From: Ruminococcus sp.
Lineage (GTDB): Bacteria > Bacillota > Clostridia > Oscillospirales > Ruminococcaceae
Direction of reading: 5' to 3'
DNA length: 64,000 bases
Assembly (NCBI GenBank): GCA_017960805.1
Contig: JAGCYM010000008.1
Coordinates: 1-64,000, forward strand
Made by a program: the position numbers and the translations under genes. Positions 24,498-34,389 of the stretch are shown one piece after another (the first letter of the stretch is position 1; every line of letters starts with the position of its first letter). Under the pieces are notes generated by a model, which saw only the letters and a list, made by a program, of their open reading frames with translations, was not told where the DNA came from and did not search any database.

Positions 24498-24536
24498 TTT
24501 ATATAGCCTCACTATCTACGGATCCTGATCCGCTAA

Positions 24537-25748
24537 TTACATCATTCTGTCAAGTCTGACTTTAATTTCGTCGAGGAATGTCTTTGAATCAACCTTACGC
24601 TTGTTTTCAAGCTTTGAAATGAGATAGAGGTCACCGGTCATAACGCCGTCCTCTATTGTCTGGATAGTCGCCTTTTCGAGCTTATCAGCAAAATCACAAA
24701 GTTCCTTTGTTCCGTCAAGCTCACCTCTCTTGCGGAGAGCACCGCTCCATGCGAATATGGTTGCAACGGAGTTTGTAGAAGTCTCTTCGCCCTTGAGATA
24801 CTTGTAGTAATGACGCTGTACGGTTCCGTGAGCAGCCTCATACTCATAGATTCCATCAGGTGATACGAGAACTGATGTCATCATGGCAAGGCTTCCGTAA
24901 GCTGTGGAAACCATGTCTGACATTACGTCACCATCATAGTTCTTGCATGCCCAGATGTAACCACCGTTAGAACGTATAACACGTGCTACAGCATCATCGA
25001 TGAGTGTATAGAAGTATTCAATTCCTGCAGCCTCATACTTCTCCTTGTACTCGTTGTCATAGATCTCCTGGAAGATATCCTTGAAGCGATGGTCATACTT
25101 CTTTGAGATAGTATCCTTTGAAGCAAACCATACATCCTGCTTGAGATCAAGTCCGTAATTGAGACAAGCTCTGGCAAAGCCAGCGATCGAAGCGTCGAGA
25201 TTGTGAAGTCCCTGGATGATACCGTCACACTTAGTGAAATCATGGATAAGCTCACGAGTCTCGTTTCCATTTTCATCAGTAACTACGAGTTCAGCCTTGC
25301 TTCCCTTTGATACACGCATCTCAGTATTCTTATATACGTCACCATACGCATGACGTGCGATAGTGATCGGTTTTGTCCATGTAGGGATATATGGCTCAAT
25401 GCCTTTTACGATTATAGGAGTTCTGAATACAGTACCATCAAGAGCTGCTCTTATAGTACCGTTAGGTGACTTCCACATCTGAGTAAGGTTATACTCAGGC
25501 ATTCTTGCAGCATTAGGAGTAATAGTAGCACACTTTACCGCTACGCCATACTTCTTTGTAGCTTCTGCGGAGTCAAGAGTAACCTGGTCCTTTGTTTCCT
25601 CACGATGCTTGAGTCCAAGATCGTAGTACTCAGTGTTAAGCTCTACATATGGTTCAAGAAGAGTTTCCTTGATCCACTGCCAGAGTATTCTGGTCATCTC
25701 GTCGCCGTCCATTTCGACAAGCGGAGTTTTCATAGTTATCTTTGCCAT
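24537..25748 (-). CDS. icd: NADP-type isocitrate dehydrogenase (homodimeric class II)
   Basis: 403 residues, typical of the eukaryote-like dimeric NADP-IDH and not of the E. coli type. Motifs: [65 protein letters not shown] and [31 protein letters not shown]. It makes 2-oxoglutarate and CO2 from isocitrate, most likely for glutamate synthesis in this anaerobe. Together with aconitase in the same operon it forms the oxidative arm of an incomplete TCA cycle. Cofactor class is inferred from family. Confidence 0.94.
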   Translation of the reverse strand: MAKITMKTPLVEMDGDEMTRILWQWIKETLLEPYVELNTEYYDLGLKHREETKDQVTLDSAEATKKYGVAVKCATITPNAARMPEYNLTQMWKSPNGTIRAALDGTVFRTPIIVKGIEPYIPTWTKPITIARHAYGDVYKNTEMRVSKGSKAELVVTDENGNETRELIHDFTKCDGIIQGLHNLDASIAGFARACLNYGLDLKQDVWFASKDTISKKYDHRFKDIFQEIYDNEYKEKYEAAGIEYFYTLIDDAVARVIRSNGGYIWACKNYDGDVMSDMVSTAYGSLAMMTSVLVSPDGIYEYEAAHGTVQRHYYKYLKGEETSTNSVATIFAWSGALRKRGELDGTKELCDFADKLEKATIQTIEDGVMTGDLYLISKLENKRKVDSKTFLDEIKVRLDRMM

Positions 25749-25797
25749 TGGTTCAGACCTCCTGAATTATTATTGACCGCTTTTCAGCGGATATTTT

Positions 25798-26007
25798 TTA
25801 TGTTGCAAAAATAAGGACTATCATTGAGACAATTGCGATGCCCCAAGAAATCTTGTCAAGCATTCTCTCATCCGTTGATTTGAATATCTTCGGAAGAGTG
25901 ATCTTCAGAACAATATACAGCACAAAGGAACAGCCTATTATTGCAAAGTCCTTGAGCGTCCAGTGACGATGTCTGTAATACCACATTAATTCATTAACTG
26001 ACTGCAT
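25798..26007 (-). CDS. Small membrane protein, unknown
   Basis: 69 residues with two predicted membrane segments (about 20-38 and 52-67) separated by a basic loop (KIFKSTDERMLDK). GGAGA lies 6 bases before the ATG. It lies 49 bp upstream of icd and 50 bp downstream of the next small membrane gene. No family recognised. Real-gene status rests on the ribosome binding site, operon position and coherent membrane pattern. Confidence 0.6.
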   Translation of the reverse strand: MQSVNELMWYYRHRHWTLKDFAIIGCSFVLYIVLKITLPKIFKSTDERMLDKISWGIAIVSMIVLIFAT

Positions 26008-26057
26008 AATGTCTCCTCTTCTCTGCCTCAGTAATAAATGGCACTGAATCCATCATA

Positions 26058-26414
26058 CTAAGCCCGTCCTCTTATACGCTCCGATATCAGGACAATTGCC
26101 ATGAATACCACCAGGAGCGCAAGCATGCTTAATATTTCCGTGAAATCAGCCCAATGCTTTGAATGTGCTGAAGAAAAGCTGAATCTGTCATACATTCTCT
26201 CGGTAAAATCATGAAATCTTTTACCAACAAATAAGAATAAGAAATTCATCAACAGAATCGGAACAAAAAACAATATGACCTGTACCACAGTTCCAACCGA
26301 TTTGAAATGAGGATAAGCAATCACAAGATATTCCACCACGAAAGGAAGAGAAAGAACAAGTCCGTAAAAACAGCCCGGATAATATTTACCGCGTCCCTTA
26401 AGCGTCGTCTTCAT
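26058..26414 (-). CDS. Small membrane protein, unknown
   Basis: 118 residues with three predicted membrane segments (about 15-33, 40-63, 92-112) and a charged loop between the second and third (GKRFHDFTERMYDRFSFSSAH). It starts one base after the stop of the preceding gene (TGATATG), so translation is coupled and no separate ribosome binding site is needed. No known family. Confidence 0.6.
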   Translation of the reverse strand: MKTTLKGRGKYYPGCFYGLVLSLPFVVEYLVIAYPHFKSVGTVVQVILFFVPILLMNFLFLFVGKRFHDFTERMYDRFSFSSAHSKHWADFTEILSMLALLVVFMAIVLISERIRGRA

Positions 26415-26415
26415 A

Positions 26416-26598
26416 TCATTTTATTAGTGGAAGCGCAAGTGCGGCAGTCATACCGGCTATAACAAGAGCACCGACAATATCAACCACTGCAGTGAAACCT
26501 TTCCATCCGCCAGCACGTATGTGCCTGTATATGTTCGCACACCAGGCAAGGAACATCAGAACGAAAAGAAATACAAGAAGCTCTATCATTCCTTTCAT
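26416..26598 (-). CDS. Small membrane protein, unknown
   Basis: 60 residues, two membrane segments (about 3-22 and 35-58) with a short loop YRHIRAGGWKG. An AGGAGG site precedes the ATG. It is coupled to the next gene. No known family. Confidence 0.6.
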   Translation of the reverse strand: MKGMIELLVFLFVLMFLAWCANIYRHIRAGGWKGFTAVVDIVGALVIAGMTAALALPLIK

Positions 26599-26621
26599 TG
26601 ATCATTCCTCCTGAAAACCAT

Positions 26622-27371
26622 TTACTGAAAGTATTTTCTATGAATGTATCCCAGCACAAACAGATGTGCAGGATAGAAAATATAGAACACCCATTTTGTA
26701 TGCTTACTTCCGCCTTTTTCGCCATTATACAGCATTATTAGAACAATTGGTATCAATACCCCGAATTTATACCATTCATATTGCATTGCATCCGGAGTCT
26801 TGACTGCAATTCGGAAAAGCGGAAACAATCTCCGTATTATCGCAACTGATCCATAAGCAATCAGCTGATTCTCTCTTTTTCCGCGAGCAAGCTCAAAAGC
26901 GAGCGTGAACAATACCGCATCTGCTCCCCAGTCACAAAAATCAGCAAAGAAGAGCATCAGAATTATTAAGGGAAACTTAAATGCAGTTTTTACCTTTTCC
27001 GTATTATAGATATACACTGACAGCAGAGAGAAGAAGAGCGTAGCTATGAAGCTCTCAACTCCGATAGAGAATATCCCTTTTCCGAATGCATATCTAAAGG
27101 CAAAATGTGAGATAAAGGCAAATACGCCAAGCCGCAGAAAGTATTTTTTCAGATTATGAGTATAATGAAATCCCTCTGAAATGAAGAAGCACATAACCGG
27201 AGCCGTCGTGCGGCCAAAACAGCGCATAACACCATAGAGCATTGACTCAGACGGTAAAAACAAATACGCTATATGGTCGCAAAGCATTGCGAATATCACA
27301 ATGTATTTAAGCCCCGAAGCACTAATGCCAAACTTTTTCTTTTCAGTCTGAGCTGCAGCGATGCTGCTCAT
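26622..27371 (-). CDS. traX: TraX-family membrane protein
   Basis: 249 residues with about seven or eight membrane segments. TraX features: LKYIVIFAMLCDHIAYLF near the N-terminus, CFGRTTAPVMCFFISEGFHYT and FFADFCDWGADAVLFTLAFE. TraX acetylates pilin in F plasmids, but chromosomal homologues in Firmicutes are common, and none of the usual conjugation genes is present. A role as membrane acyltransferase is possible. Its ATG overlaps the aconitase stop as TAATG. Confidence 0.85.
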   Translation of the reverse strand: MSSIAAAQTEKKKFGISASGLKYIVIFAMLCDHIAYLFLPSESMLYGVMRCFGRTTAPVMCFFISEGFHYTHNLKKYFLRLGVFAFISHFAFRYAFGKGIFSIGVESFIATLFFSLLSVYIYNTEKVKTAFKFPLIILMLFFADFCDWGADAVLFTLAFELARGKRENQLIAYGSVAIIRRLFPLFRIAVKTPDAMQYEWYKFGVLIPIVLIMLYNGEKGGSKHTKWVFYIFYPAHLFVLGYIHRKYFQ

Positions 27372-29308
27372 TACTTCATCGATTCTCTTGTGTAATCAAG
27401 AAGCCCGCCTGCGAGCATGATATCCTTTGTACGACCTGAAAGCTCACAGAGAACAGGAATCTCAGCACCATTTGTCTTGTTTACAACAGTGAGTTCAGAC
27501 TTGCCGTCAGCAACAGCCTTTCTCACATCAGCAAGAACAAGCTGATCTCCCTGATTTATCTTGTCATAGTCAGCCTCGTTCACGAATGTGAGCGGGAGGA
27601 TACCAGCGTTTATAAGATTTGCACGGTGAATACGTGCGAACGACTTAACTAGAACAGCCTTAACTCCGAGATAAAGAGGAGCAAGAGCAGCATGCTCACG
27701 TGATGATCCCTGACCATAGTTGGAACCACCTACGATTATGCTCTTTCCAAGTTCCTCAGCTCTCTTCGGGAAGCTCTCATCGCATACAGCGAAGCAATGC
27801 TGGCTGATCTTCGGAATATTTGAACGAAGAGGAAGGATCTTAGCACCAGCAGGCATAATGTGGTCAGTAGTGATATTGTCGCCGACCTTGAGCGATACAG
27901 GTGCATCAATATTCTCAAGAAGAGGAGTTGTATCAGGATATGGCTTGATGTTTGGTCCGCGGAGGATCTCTACGCTGTCCATTTCCTCAACAGGAACCGG
28001 AGGAACAACCATATTATCATTGATTGTGAATTCCTCAGGAAGTTTGAATTCAGGCATATCACCGAGATCACGAGGATCTGTAAGGTAGCCGCTGATTGCT
28101 GAAGCAGCAGCCATTTCAGGTGATACAAGGTAGATCTGACCGTCCTTTGTTCCGGAACGTCCTTCAAAGTTTCTGTTGAAAGTACGGAGAGAGATACCCT
28201 TAGAGTTAGGAGACTGACCCATACCGATGCAAGGACCACATGCAGACTCAAGGATACGAGCGCCTGCATCAATGAGGATGGAGAGTGCACCATTCTGTGC
28301 CATCATGTTGAGAACCTGCTTGGAACCAGGAGCGATAGCAAGTGAAACATCAGGGTGAACAGTCTTGCCCTTGAGAATATGAGCTACCTTGAGCATATCA
28401 AGGAGAGAAGAGTTTGTACATGAACCGATACAAACCTGATCAATCTTGAGCTTGCCGATCTCCTCAACGCTCTTTACGTTGTCAGGTGAATGAGGACATG
28501 CTGCAAGAGGAACGAGCTTGCTGAGGTCTATATCAAGTTCCTCGTCATAAACTGCGTCAGGATCAGCAGCAAGAGGAGTCCATACCTCTTCACGCTTCTG
28601 AGCCTTGAGGAACTGCTTTGTTACTTCGTCTGAAGGGAAGATCGATGTTGTTGCTCCGAGCTCAGCACCCATGTTTGTGATAGTAGCACGCTCAGGAACA
28701 GAAAGTGTCTTAACGCCTTCGCCAACATACTCAATAACCTTGCCTACGCCACCTTTAACAGACATTCTTCTGAGCACTTCAAGAATAACATCCTTAGCGG
28801 ATACCCAAGGGCTTAGCTTACCTGTCAGGTTAACCTTTACAACCTTAGGACATGTTATGTAGTATGCACCGCCGCCCATTGCAACAGCAACGTCAAGACC
28901 GCCGGCACCAATAGCGATCATACCGATACCGCCGCCTGTAGGTGTATGGCTGTCAGAACCGATCAGTGTCTTTCCGGGAACACCAAATCTCTCAAGGTGC
29001 ACCTGATGGCAGATACCGTTACCGGGACGTGAAAAATATATTCCATGCTTCTTTGCAACGCTTCCGATGAAACGATGATCATCAGCGTTCTCAAATCCGC
29101 TCTGAAGAGTATTGTGATCAATATAAGCAACAGAACGCTCTGTCTTTACTCTTGGAACTCCGATAGCCTCGAACTCAAGGTAAGCCATTGTTCCGGTAGC
29201 GTCCTGTGTAAGAGTCTGGTCGATACGAATGCCGATTTCCTGTCCTTTTACATACTCGCCGTCAACGAGATGTGCCTTTAAGATCTTTTCAGTAAGTGTT
29301 GAACCCAT
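27371..29308 (-). CDS. acnA: Aconitate hydratase (645-residue Aquifex type)
   Basis: 645 residues from the ATG at 29308 (AAAGGA upstream); a TTG six codons earlier overlaps that site. Iron-sulfur ligands lie in CIGSCTNSS and ACGPCIGMG. Substrate-binding blocks GSDSHTPTGGG and the swivelling C-terminal domain (GDNITTDHIMPAG, GGSNYGQGSSREHAALAPLYLG) are present. It is shorter than E. coli AcnA or AcnB and fits the small class also found in Aquifex and many anaerobes. It makes isocitrate from citrate for icd, six genes downstream in the same direction. No citrate synthase lies in the window. Confidence 0.92.
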   Translation of the reverse strand: MGSTLTEKILKAHLVDGEYVKGQEIGIRIDQTLTQDATGTMAYLEFEAIGVPRVKTERSVAYIDHNTLQSGFENADDHRFIGSVAKKHGIYFSRPGNGICHQVHLERFGVPGKTLIGSDSHTPTGGGIGMIAIGAGGLDVAVAMGGGAYYITCPKVVKVNLTGKLSPWVSAKDVILEVLRRMSVKGGVGKVIEYVGEGVKTLSVPERATITNMGAELGATTSIFPSDEVTKQFLKAQKREEVWTPLAADPDAVYDEELDIDLSKLVPLAACPHSPDNVKSVEEIGKLKIDQVCIGSCTNSSLLDMLKVAHILKGKTVHPDVSLAIAPGSKQVLNMMAQNGALSILIDAGARILESACGPCIGMGQSPNSKGISLRTFNRNFEGRSGTKDGQIYLVSPEMAAASAISGYLTDPRDLGDMPEFKLPEEFTINDNMVVPPVPVEEMDSVEILRGPNIKPYPDTTPLLENIDAPVSLKVGDNITTDHIMPAGAKILPLRSNIPKISQHCFAVCDESFPKRAEELGKSIIVGGSNYGQGSSREHAALAPLYLGVKAVLVKSFARIHRANLINAGILPLTFVNEADYDKINQGDQLVLADVRKAVADGKSELTVVNKTNGAEIPVLCELSGRTKDIMLAGGLLDYTRESMK

Positions 29309-29340
29309 AGAGATCAGTCCTTTCAATACATATATATTAC

Positions 29341-29369
29341 ATTTTACTACTTTTCACAAAGTTTGTCAA
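29341..29369 (-). promoter_or_regulatory. Promoter of the acn-icd-rex operon
   Basis: Leftward TTGACA (29369-29364), 17-bp spacer, TAAAAT (29346-29341). The leader would be about 25 nt. Confidence 0.8.
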
Positions 29370-29380
29370 GAATTAAACAA
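29363..29380. promoter_or_regulatory. Candidate Rex operator overlapping the acn promoter -35
   Basis: Read leftward, TTGTTTAATTCTTGACAA matches 12 of 14 fixed positions of TTGTTAA-N4-TTAACAA and covers the -35. A leftward TTGTGAA half-site lies just downstream. Position is ideal for repression. Confidence 0.55.
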
Positions 29381-29475
29381 GTCAGAAACCATATATAGTT
29401 AGAAACTTCTAATTGCTAAATCATATTGTTCAAAAGCCACTTTTGAAGCCCCAAAATACTTATGAAAATCGCAGC

Positions 29476-29501
29476 AAAAAAGGGACGGAATAACCGTCCC
29501 T
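29476..29501 (-). terminator. Rho-independent terminator of the lon-ysxC-lysA unit
   Basis: AGGGACGG (29481-29488) and CCGTCCCT (29494-29501) form an 8-bp stem with loop AATAA, followed leftward by six T. Confidence 0.85.
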
Positions 29502-29509
29502 AAAACAAT

Positions 29510-29782
29510 CTAGAAGAAAAAGCTGAAAATATTGCCGATCGTACCATTCAGGCGCAGCACCGTGTATATGAGACAAATTATCATAATGCCGGACACAACG
29601 CCGTATTTTTTCAACTTATAATCATTGATCTCTCGTTTTTCCCATGATGTCTTGTGATAATAGAACTGACTATTTTCTCTCTGGTCGTCCAAATGCTTAT
29701 CAAAGCTCATCATCTTATACAGCAGAAAAGCGAAAAATCCCGCAAGAGCCAAGGCAAGCACAATATCGAGCTTATCAAACAT
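29510..29782 (-). CDS. Small membrane protein, unknown
   Basis: 90 residues with two membrane segments (about 6-25 and 61-80) and a hydrophilic loop (SFDKHLDDQRENSQFYYHKTSWEKRE) between them. It overlaps the end of lysA by 8 bp, so it is translated with it, and a terminator follows. No family recognised. Confidence 0.65.
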   Translation of the reverse strand: MFDKLDIVLALALAGFFAFLLYKMMSFDKHLDDQRENSQFYYHKTSWEKREINDYKLKKYGVVSGIMIICLIYTVLRLNGTIGNIFSFFF

Positions 29783-31073
29783 CGTTCTTGATAATATCGT
29801 CGAGAGACTCGCGTCTTACGCCTATTCTGCTCTCTCCGTCCTTTACAAATACAACAGCAGGACGCTGCAGTCTGTTATAGGTCATTGCCATTGAGAAGTT
29901 ATATGCTCCTGTAGCAAGAACTGCAATAATATCGCCTGATTCAGCATGCTGAAGATCCATATTCTCACCGATAAGATCTCCGCTCTCACAGCATCTTCCT
30001 GCGATGGTGACCTTCTCATTGCGCTCTTCAGCAGCCTTGTTTGCTACAACAGCCTCATACTCAGACTCATAAAGGATATAGCGCGGATTATCCGGCATGC
30101 CTCCATCAATTGAGATGTATGTACGTATACCTGGAATTTCCTTTCTTGCACCTACAGTATAGAGAGTTATTCCGGCGGAACCAACTATTGATCTGCCCGG
30201 CTCAATATACATTCTGGGCTGAGCAATTCCGAGTTCTGCGCACTGGGTCTTAACTACCGCAGAAACACGCTCGATAAAATCTTCAAACGGTTTCGGATCA
30301 TGCTCAGTAAGATACTTTATACCAAATCCACCGCCAAGATTGAGTCCTTTGATCTCATATCCGAGTTCATTTTTTACCTTTGCGATAAACTCAAGCATTG
30401 TCTTTGCAGCTGCCTCAAAAGGCTCAATATCAAAGATCTGCGAACCAATATGGCAGTGAACGCCATAGAAGTCAACATTCTCGCAAGCAACAGCTTCCTT
30501 TACAGCCTCGAAAGCCTCCCCGGTCTCGAGTGCAAATCCGAACTTACTGTCGATCTGTCCGGTCATTACAGCCTTATGGGTATGTGCGTCTATACCGGGC
30601 TTGATTCGGAACATGATATGAGGTTTCTTGCCCATTTCCTTTGAAATAGCTTCAAGTCTGTGAAGCTCAGGAATATTGTCAACGATGATATGACCTACTC
30701 CTGCCTCAAGAGCATATCTCAGCTCAGCATCAGTCTTGTTGTTTCCGTGGAAACCGACCTTTTCCATAGGGAAGCCGGCCTTTACAGCTGTGTAGAGTTC
30801 TCCTATAGAAACGGCATCAAGGCCATCACCCTCGCTTGCTACAATACGGCACATCTCCATGCAGGAAAACGCCTTGCCAGCAAAGTGAACCTCTCCCTGT
30901 CCATTATAGAACTTGTTCATGCTGTCATGGAAACGGCGAAGGTTCTTGCGAATGAGATCTTCATCCATTACATAAAGCGGGGTTCCGTATTTTTCCGCTA
31001 ATTCAACTGTGTCAGCACCGTCAATGGTCAAGTGTCCCTGTGCATTTACGGCAAGGTCTTCGGAAACAAACAT
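29775..31073 (-). CDS. lysA: Diaminopimelate decarboxylase
   Basis: 432 residues. The fold-type III PLP enzyme motifs are clear: HFAGKAFSCMEM with the Schiff-base lysine, GVHCHIGSQI, GLNLGGGFG, EPGRSIVGSAG, and GRCCESGD near the C-terminus for the active-site Cys of the dimer partner. It makes L-lysine from meso-diaminopimelate. No other lysine gene is adjacent; it shares a transcript with ysxC and lon upstream. Confidence 0.96.
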   Translation of the reverse strand: MFVSEDLAVNAQGHLTIDGADTVELAEKYGTPLYVMDEDLIRKNLRRFHDSMNKFYNGQGEVHFAGKAFSCMEMCRIVASEGDGLDAVSIGELYTAVKAGFPMEKVGFHGNNKTDAELRYALEAGVGHIIVDNIPELHRLEAISKEMGKKPHIMFRIKPGIDAHTHKAVMTGQIDSKFGFALETGEAFEAVKEAVACENVDFYGVHCHIGSQIFDIEPFEAAAKTMLEFIAKVKNELGYEIKGLNLGGGFGIKYLTEHDPKPFEDFIERVSAVVKTQCAELGIAQPRMYIEPGRSIVGSAGITLYTVGARKEIPGIRTYISIDGGMPDNPRYILYESEYEAVVANKAAEERNEKVTIAGRCCESGDLIGENMDLQHAESGDIIAVLATGAYNFSMAMTYNRLQRPAVVFVKDGESRIGVRRESLDDIIKNDV

Positions 31074-31094
31074 TTCAATCTATCCTTTCATTAA

Positions 31095-31715
31095 TTAGTC
31101 CTGAACAGATTCATTTTCATTCTGTTCCTCTTCAGTTACATCCTCGACGATCTGTCTTAATTCATCAACACCTTCAAATGTCATAGAAGAGAACGGAATA
31201 ACATGAATATCATCAAAACAAGGTATTTCAGTACGAAAAGCCTCCATGCGCTTCTCGCGTTCCATCTTTTTAAGCTTATCCGCCTTGGTAAGAACTATTA
31301 CGAACGGCATCTCAGTATCTATGAGGTAGTTTATCATGTCCACATCATCCTTTGTGGGCGCATGGCGCATGTCTACCAGCATGAATACCAGACGTATGTC
31401 GCGGTCAGAACCAAGATAGCCTTCAATCAGCCCCGCCCAGCGTTCTTTTTCAGATTTAGCCACCTTTGCATAACCATATCCCGGAAGATCCACAAAGTAG
31501 ACATTCTCCAGTCCATAGAAGTTTATAGTGGCGGTTTTTCCGGGTACAGAACTTACTCTCGCAAGGTTCTTTCGGTTAAAGAGCTTATTTATGAGTGTGG
31601 ACTTGCCCACATTCGAGTGTCCCGCAAACGCTATCTCGATCCGGTCCGGAGACGGGATCTGGGAGAATTTCCCGTATGCGGCAACAAATTCGGCTTTATT
31701 GTAATTCAGCTTCAC
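31095..31715 (-). CDS. ysxC: Ribosome biogenesis GTPase YsxC/EngB
   Basis: 206 residues. G motifs: GHSNVGKSTLIN (G1), DLPGYG (G3) and LTKADK (G4). The TrmE-Era-EngA-YihA type switch region (GKTATINFYGL) is present. The family assists assembly of the 50S subunit and is usually essential in Firmicutes. The gene follows lon by about 20 bp, the classic lon-ysxC order of Bacillus and Clostridia. The acidic Glu/Asn tail is not conserved. Confidence 0.96.
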   Translation of the reverse strand: MKLNYNKAEFVAAYGKFSQIPSPDRIEIAFAGHSNVGKSTLINKLFNRKNLARVSSVPGKTATINFYGLENVYFVDLPGYGYAKVAKSEKERWAGLIEGYLGSDRDIRLVFMLVDMRHAPTKDDVDMINYLIDTEMPFVIVLTKADKLKKMEREKRMEAFRTEIPCFDDIHVIPFSSMTFEGVDELRQIVEDVTEEEQNENESVQD

Positions 31716-31736
31716 GGAAACCCTCCTTAAGCTTTT

Positions 31737-34139
31737 TTAGTTGGCAGTTGCTGCTGACGCTCTGCGTGTTGATGATGTTCTGCGCTTCGGCTTAACAGGC
31801 TTTATTAGCGCAGTATCAAGAACGGTTTCAAGATTTTCTGCGTAAACGAACTCTATAGCGTTCTTAACTACGTCATCGACCTCTTCAAGATCAGGCTTGT
31901 TTGAAACAGGAATGATCACTGTACCGATCTCAGCCTTATAAGCTGCCATAGTCTTCTCGCGCAAGCCTCCTATCGGAAGAACTCTTCCATGAAGTGTGAT
32001 CTCACCTGTCATAGCGACATCGGCTCTGACAGGCATGCCAGACAACGCTGAAACAAGAGCGGTTGTCATAGTAACACCTGCGGACGGACCATCCTTCGGA
32101 ACAGCTCCCTCAGGAGCATTTATATGAATGTCGCAGTTCTTATAGAAATCAGGATCAATTCCATACTTGTCAGCAACACTTCTTACATAACTTACTGCGA
32201 TCTTTGCGCTCTCCTTCATTACATCACCAAGAGAACCGGTAACCTCGATCTTGCCAGTACCCTTCATCACAATAACTTCGAGAGGCATGAGAACGCCGCC
32301 TACACTCGTCCAAGCGAGTCCGTTTACTACACCGACCTGGTTCTTCTGAGAAAGAAGATCCGGAAGATACTTCTTGACACCAAGCCAGTCCTGAAGCTCT
32401 TTTGACTTAACAGTAACCCGCTTTGCTTCTCCGGAAGCTATCTTCTTAGCCGCTTTTCTGCAGAGTGAAGCAATGAATCTCTCAAGGCTTCTGACACCAG
32501 CCTCCTTGGTGTAGTACTGTATAATATCATTTATAGCACCGTCTTCGATCTTGAGCTGTGTTCCCTTTAGGCCATGTTCCTTAAGCTGCTTGGGAACAAG
32601 ATGATCCTTTGCAATGTGGAACTTCTCCTCTGCGGTATAGCTCGGAAGCTCGATAAGTTCCATACGGTCAAGAAGCGGTGCGGGAATAGCAGATACATTA
32701 TTTGCAGTAGTTATAAAGACGCACTTGCTGAGATCAAACGGCACCTCAATGAAATGATCACGGAAGGCGTTGTTCTGCTCACTGTCAAGTACCTCCAGCA
32801 TTGCTGATGAAGGATCTCCCTTTATATCACTGCATAGCTTATCGATCTCATCAAAAAGGATTAGCGGATTTGCAGATCCTGCCTGCTGAAGAGCGGTTAT
32901 CACACGACCAGGCATAGCACCGACATAAGTCTTTCTGTGGCCTCTTATATCAGCCTCATCACGGACGCCACCGAGTGATACTCTCGCGTACTTGCGTCCC
33001 ATAGCCTTTGCGATTGACTTTGCTATAGAAGTCTTACCGATACCGGGAGGGCCCGCAAGACAGATTATCTGTCCCTTGATATCAGGATTCAGCATATGTA
33101 CTGCAAGGAACTCAAGAATACGTTCCTTGACTTTCTTAAGGCCATAATGATCCTTTTCAAGGATATCCTCTGCTTTATCCATGGATATCTTCGCCTTGGT
33201 ATACTTGTTCCATGGAAGGTCAAGTACTGTATCTAGGTAGTTCTTTATTACAAAAGCTTCCTGTGAAGCAGGAGGAAGTTTGCTGAGCTTATCAGCTTCC
33301 TTGAGGAGCTTCTCGGTGTTCTTCTTATCAAGCTTCAGACTGTAAATGTCGTTTATGTACTCAAACGCCTCATCACCGTCATCTTCGCCGAGCTGTTCCT
33401 GAATTATCCTCATCTGCTCACGGAGATAATACTCCTTCTGTCCCTTGTCTATGCTGTTCTTTGTCTGCTCATTGATGAGGTTCTCGAGTTCAAGGATCTC
33501 GACCTCTGAAGACAGACATGCAAAGAGAACTGACAGCTTGTTGATGATGTTTGATTCCTCAAGAAGTGTCTGCTTGTCACGGTAGTTGAGATTACAGTTG
33601 AAAGTTACTGCCTCGAATAACTTGTAAGGGTCACCCTGTGTCATAACAGATGTGAGCAGTTCCTTCGGCATCTTCGGGAAGTAAGCTGAATAGCGCTCAA
33701 ATATGTCCTTTACAGAACGCATCAGCGCTTCTGATTCAACCTCGTCAACCTTTGCGCGAGAATATGTAGGCGTACGTTTAACTTCAGCCTTCAGTGTTTC
33801 TCCGTCATCAATTAGACGTACAAGATTTGCCTTATATATGCCCTCAACAAGCACCTTCATTATATTGTCAGGAAGCTTCAGTACCTGCTTGATCTCAGCA
33901 ACAACACCGACCTTATAAAGATCTGTTGCCTTGGGATTGTCAACATAAGTCTCGTGCTGTGTTACAAGGAAAAGCTTTCCGCCCTCCTTGAGAGCCATTT
34001 CTATTGAATCAACCGACTTCTGACGAGCAACATCGAAATGCATTACCATTTTCGGAAACGCAACGAGGCCTCTCATCGGCACTGTATAGAATATATTTCC
34101 GTTATCTGTGTTTTTATCACTTTTTCTGGTCTGTTCCAT
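31737..34139 (-). CDS. lon: ATP-dependent protease Lon
   Basis: 800 residues from the ATG at 34139 (GGTGA upstream); a start at 34211 would overlap the -10 region. The N-terminal LonN domain runs to about residue 200, the AAA+ module has [13 protein letters not shown] (Walker A) and ILFDEIDKL (Walker B), and the protease domain has [11 protein letters not shown] with the catalytic Ser and a later Lys ([15 protein letters not shown]). Cytoplasmic quality control. The tail is Lys/Arg/Ser-rich ([16 protein letters not shown]). Promoter at 34210-34238. Confidence 0.97.
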   Translation of the reverse strand: MEQTRKSDKNTDNGNIFYTVPMRGLVAFPKMVMHFDVARQKSVDSIEMALKEGGKLFLVTQHETYVDNPKATDLYKVGVVAEIKQVLKLPDNIMKVLVEGIYKANLVRLIDDGETLKAEVKRTPTYSRAKVDEVESEALMRSVKDIFERYSAYFPKMPKELLTSVMTQGDPYKLFEAVTFNCNLNYRDKQTLLEESNIINKLSVLFACLSSEVEILELENLINEQTKNSIDKGQKEYYLREQMRIIQEQLGEDDGDEAFEYINDIYSLKLDKKNTEKLLKEADKLSKLPPASQEAFVIKNYLDTVLDLPWNKYTKAKISMDKAEDILEKDHYGLKKVKERILEFLAVHMLNPDIKGQIICLAGPPGIGKTSIAKSIAKAMGRKYARVSLGGVRDEADIRGHRKTYVGAMPGRVITALQQAGSANPLILFDEIDKLCSDIKGDPSSAMLEVLDSEQNNAFRDHFIEVPFDLSKCVFITTANNVSAIPAPLLDRMELIELPSYTAEEKFHIAKDHLVPKQLKEHGLKGTQLKIEDGAINDIIQYYTKEAGVRSLERFIASLCRKAAKKIASGEAKRVTVKSKELQDWLGVKKYLPDLLSQKNQVGVVNGLAWTSVGGVLMPLEVIVMKGTGKIEVTGSLGDVMKESAKIAVSYVRSVADKYGIDPDFYKNCDIHINAPEGAVPKDGPSAGVTMTTALVSALSGMPVRADVAMTGEITLHGRVLPIGGLREKTMAAYKAEIGTVIIPVSNKPDLEEVDDVVKNAIEFVYAENLETVLDTALIKPVKPKRRTSSTRRASAATAN

Positions 34140-34209
34140 TTTTTCACCATATCCTTGGTATTTGCTTGTTTTATACGTATCTGCCCAGTGCAGCATACGA
34201 TTGAATAAC

Positions 34210-34238
34210 ATTATAACATATTATAAAGTAAAATGCAA
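34210..34238 (-). promoter_or_regulatory. Promoter of lon
   Basis: Leftward TTGCAT (34238-34233), 17-bp spacer, TATAAT (34215-34210). Start site near 34203, leader about 64 nt. No CtsR or CIRCE heat-shock operator was seen. Confidence 0.75.
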
Positions 34239-34314
34239 CCCCGCGGGTACAATCCGCCACAGTTTTTCGCTATTTTTAGCAATAATTGATTCTAATATCT
34301 AATTCTTTTTGGTA

Positions 34315-34343
34315 TTGCTATTTCTTTAATAATATGGTATAAT
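34315..34343 (+). promoter_or_regulatory. Promoter of the P-type ATPase gene
   Basis: TTGCTA (34315-34320), 17-bp spacer, TATAAT (34338-34343) with extended TGG, 46 bp before the ATG. Confidence 0.75.
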
Positions 34344-34389
34344 TATACTGTTTTGAATTTTAATATCTTTCTTTTGAAAGGGGAACAGT

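Noticed and set aside
26622..27371. TraX as evidence for a conjugative element
   Set aside because: No relaxase, coupling ATPase or other transfer gene is near, and the gene is embedded in an aconitase-icd operon; TraX homologues are common in Firmicutes chromosomes.
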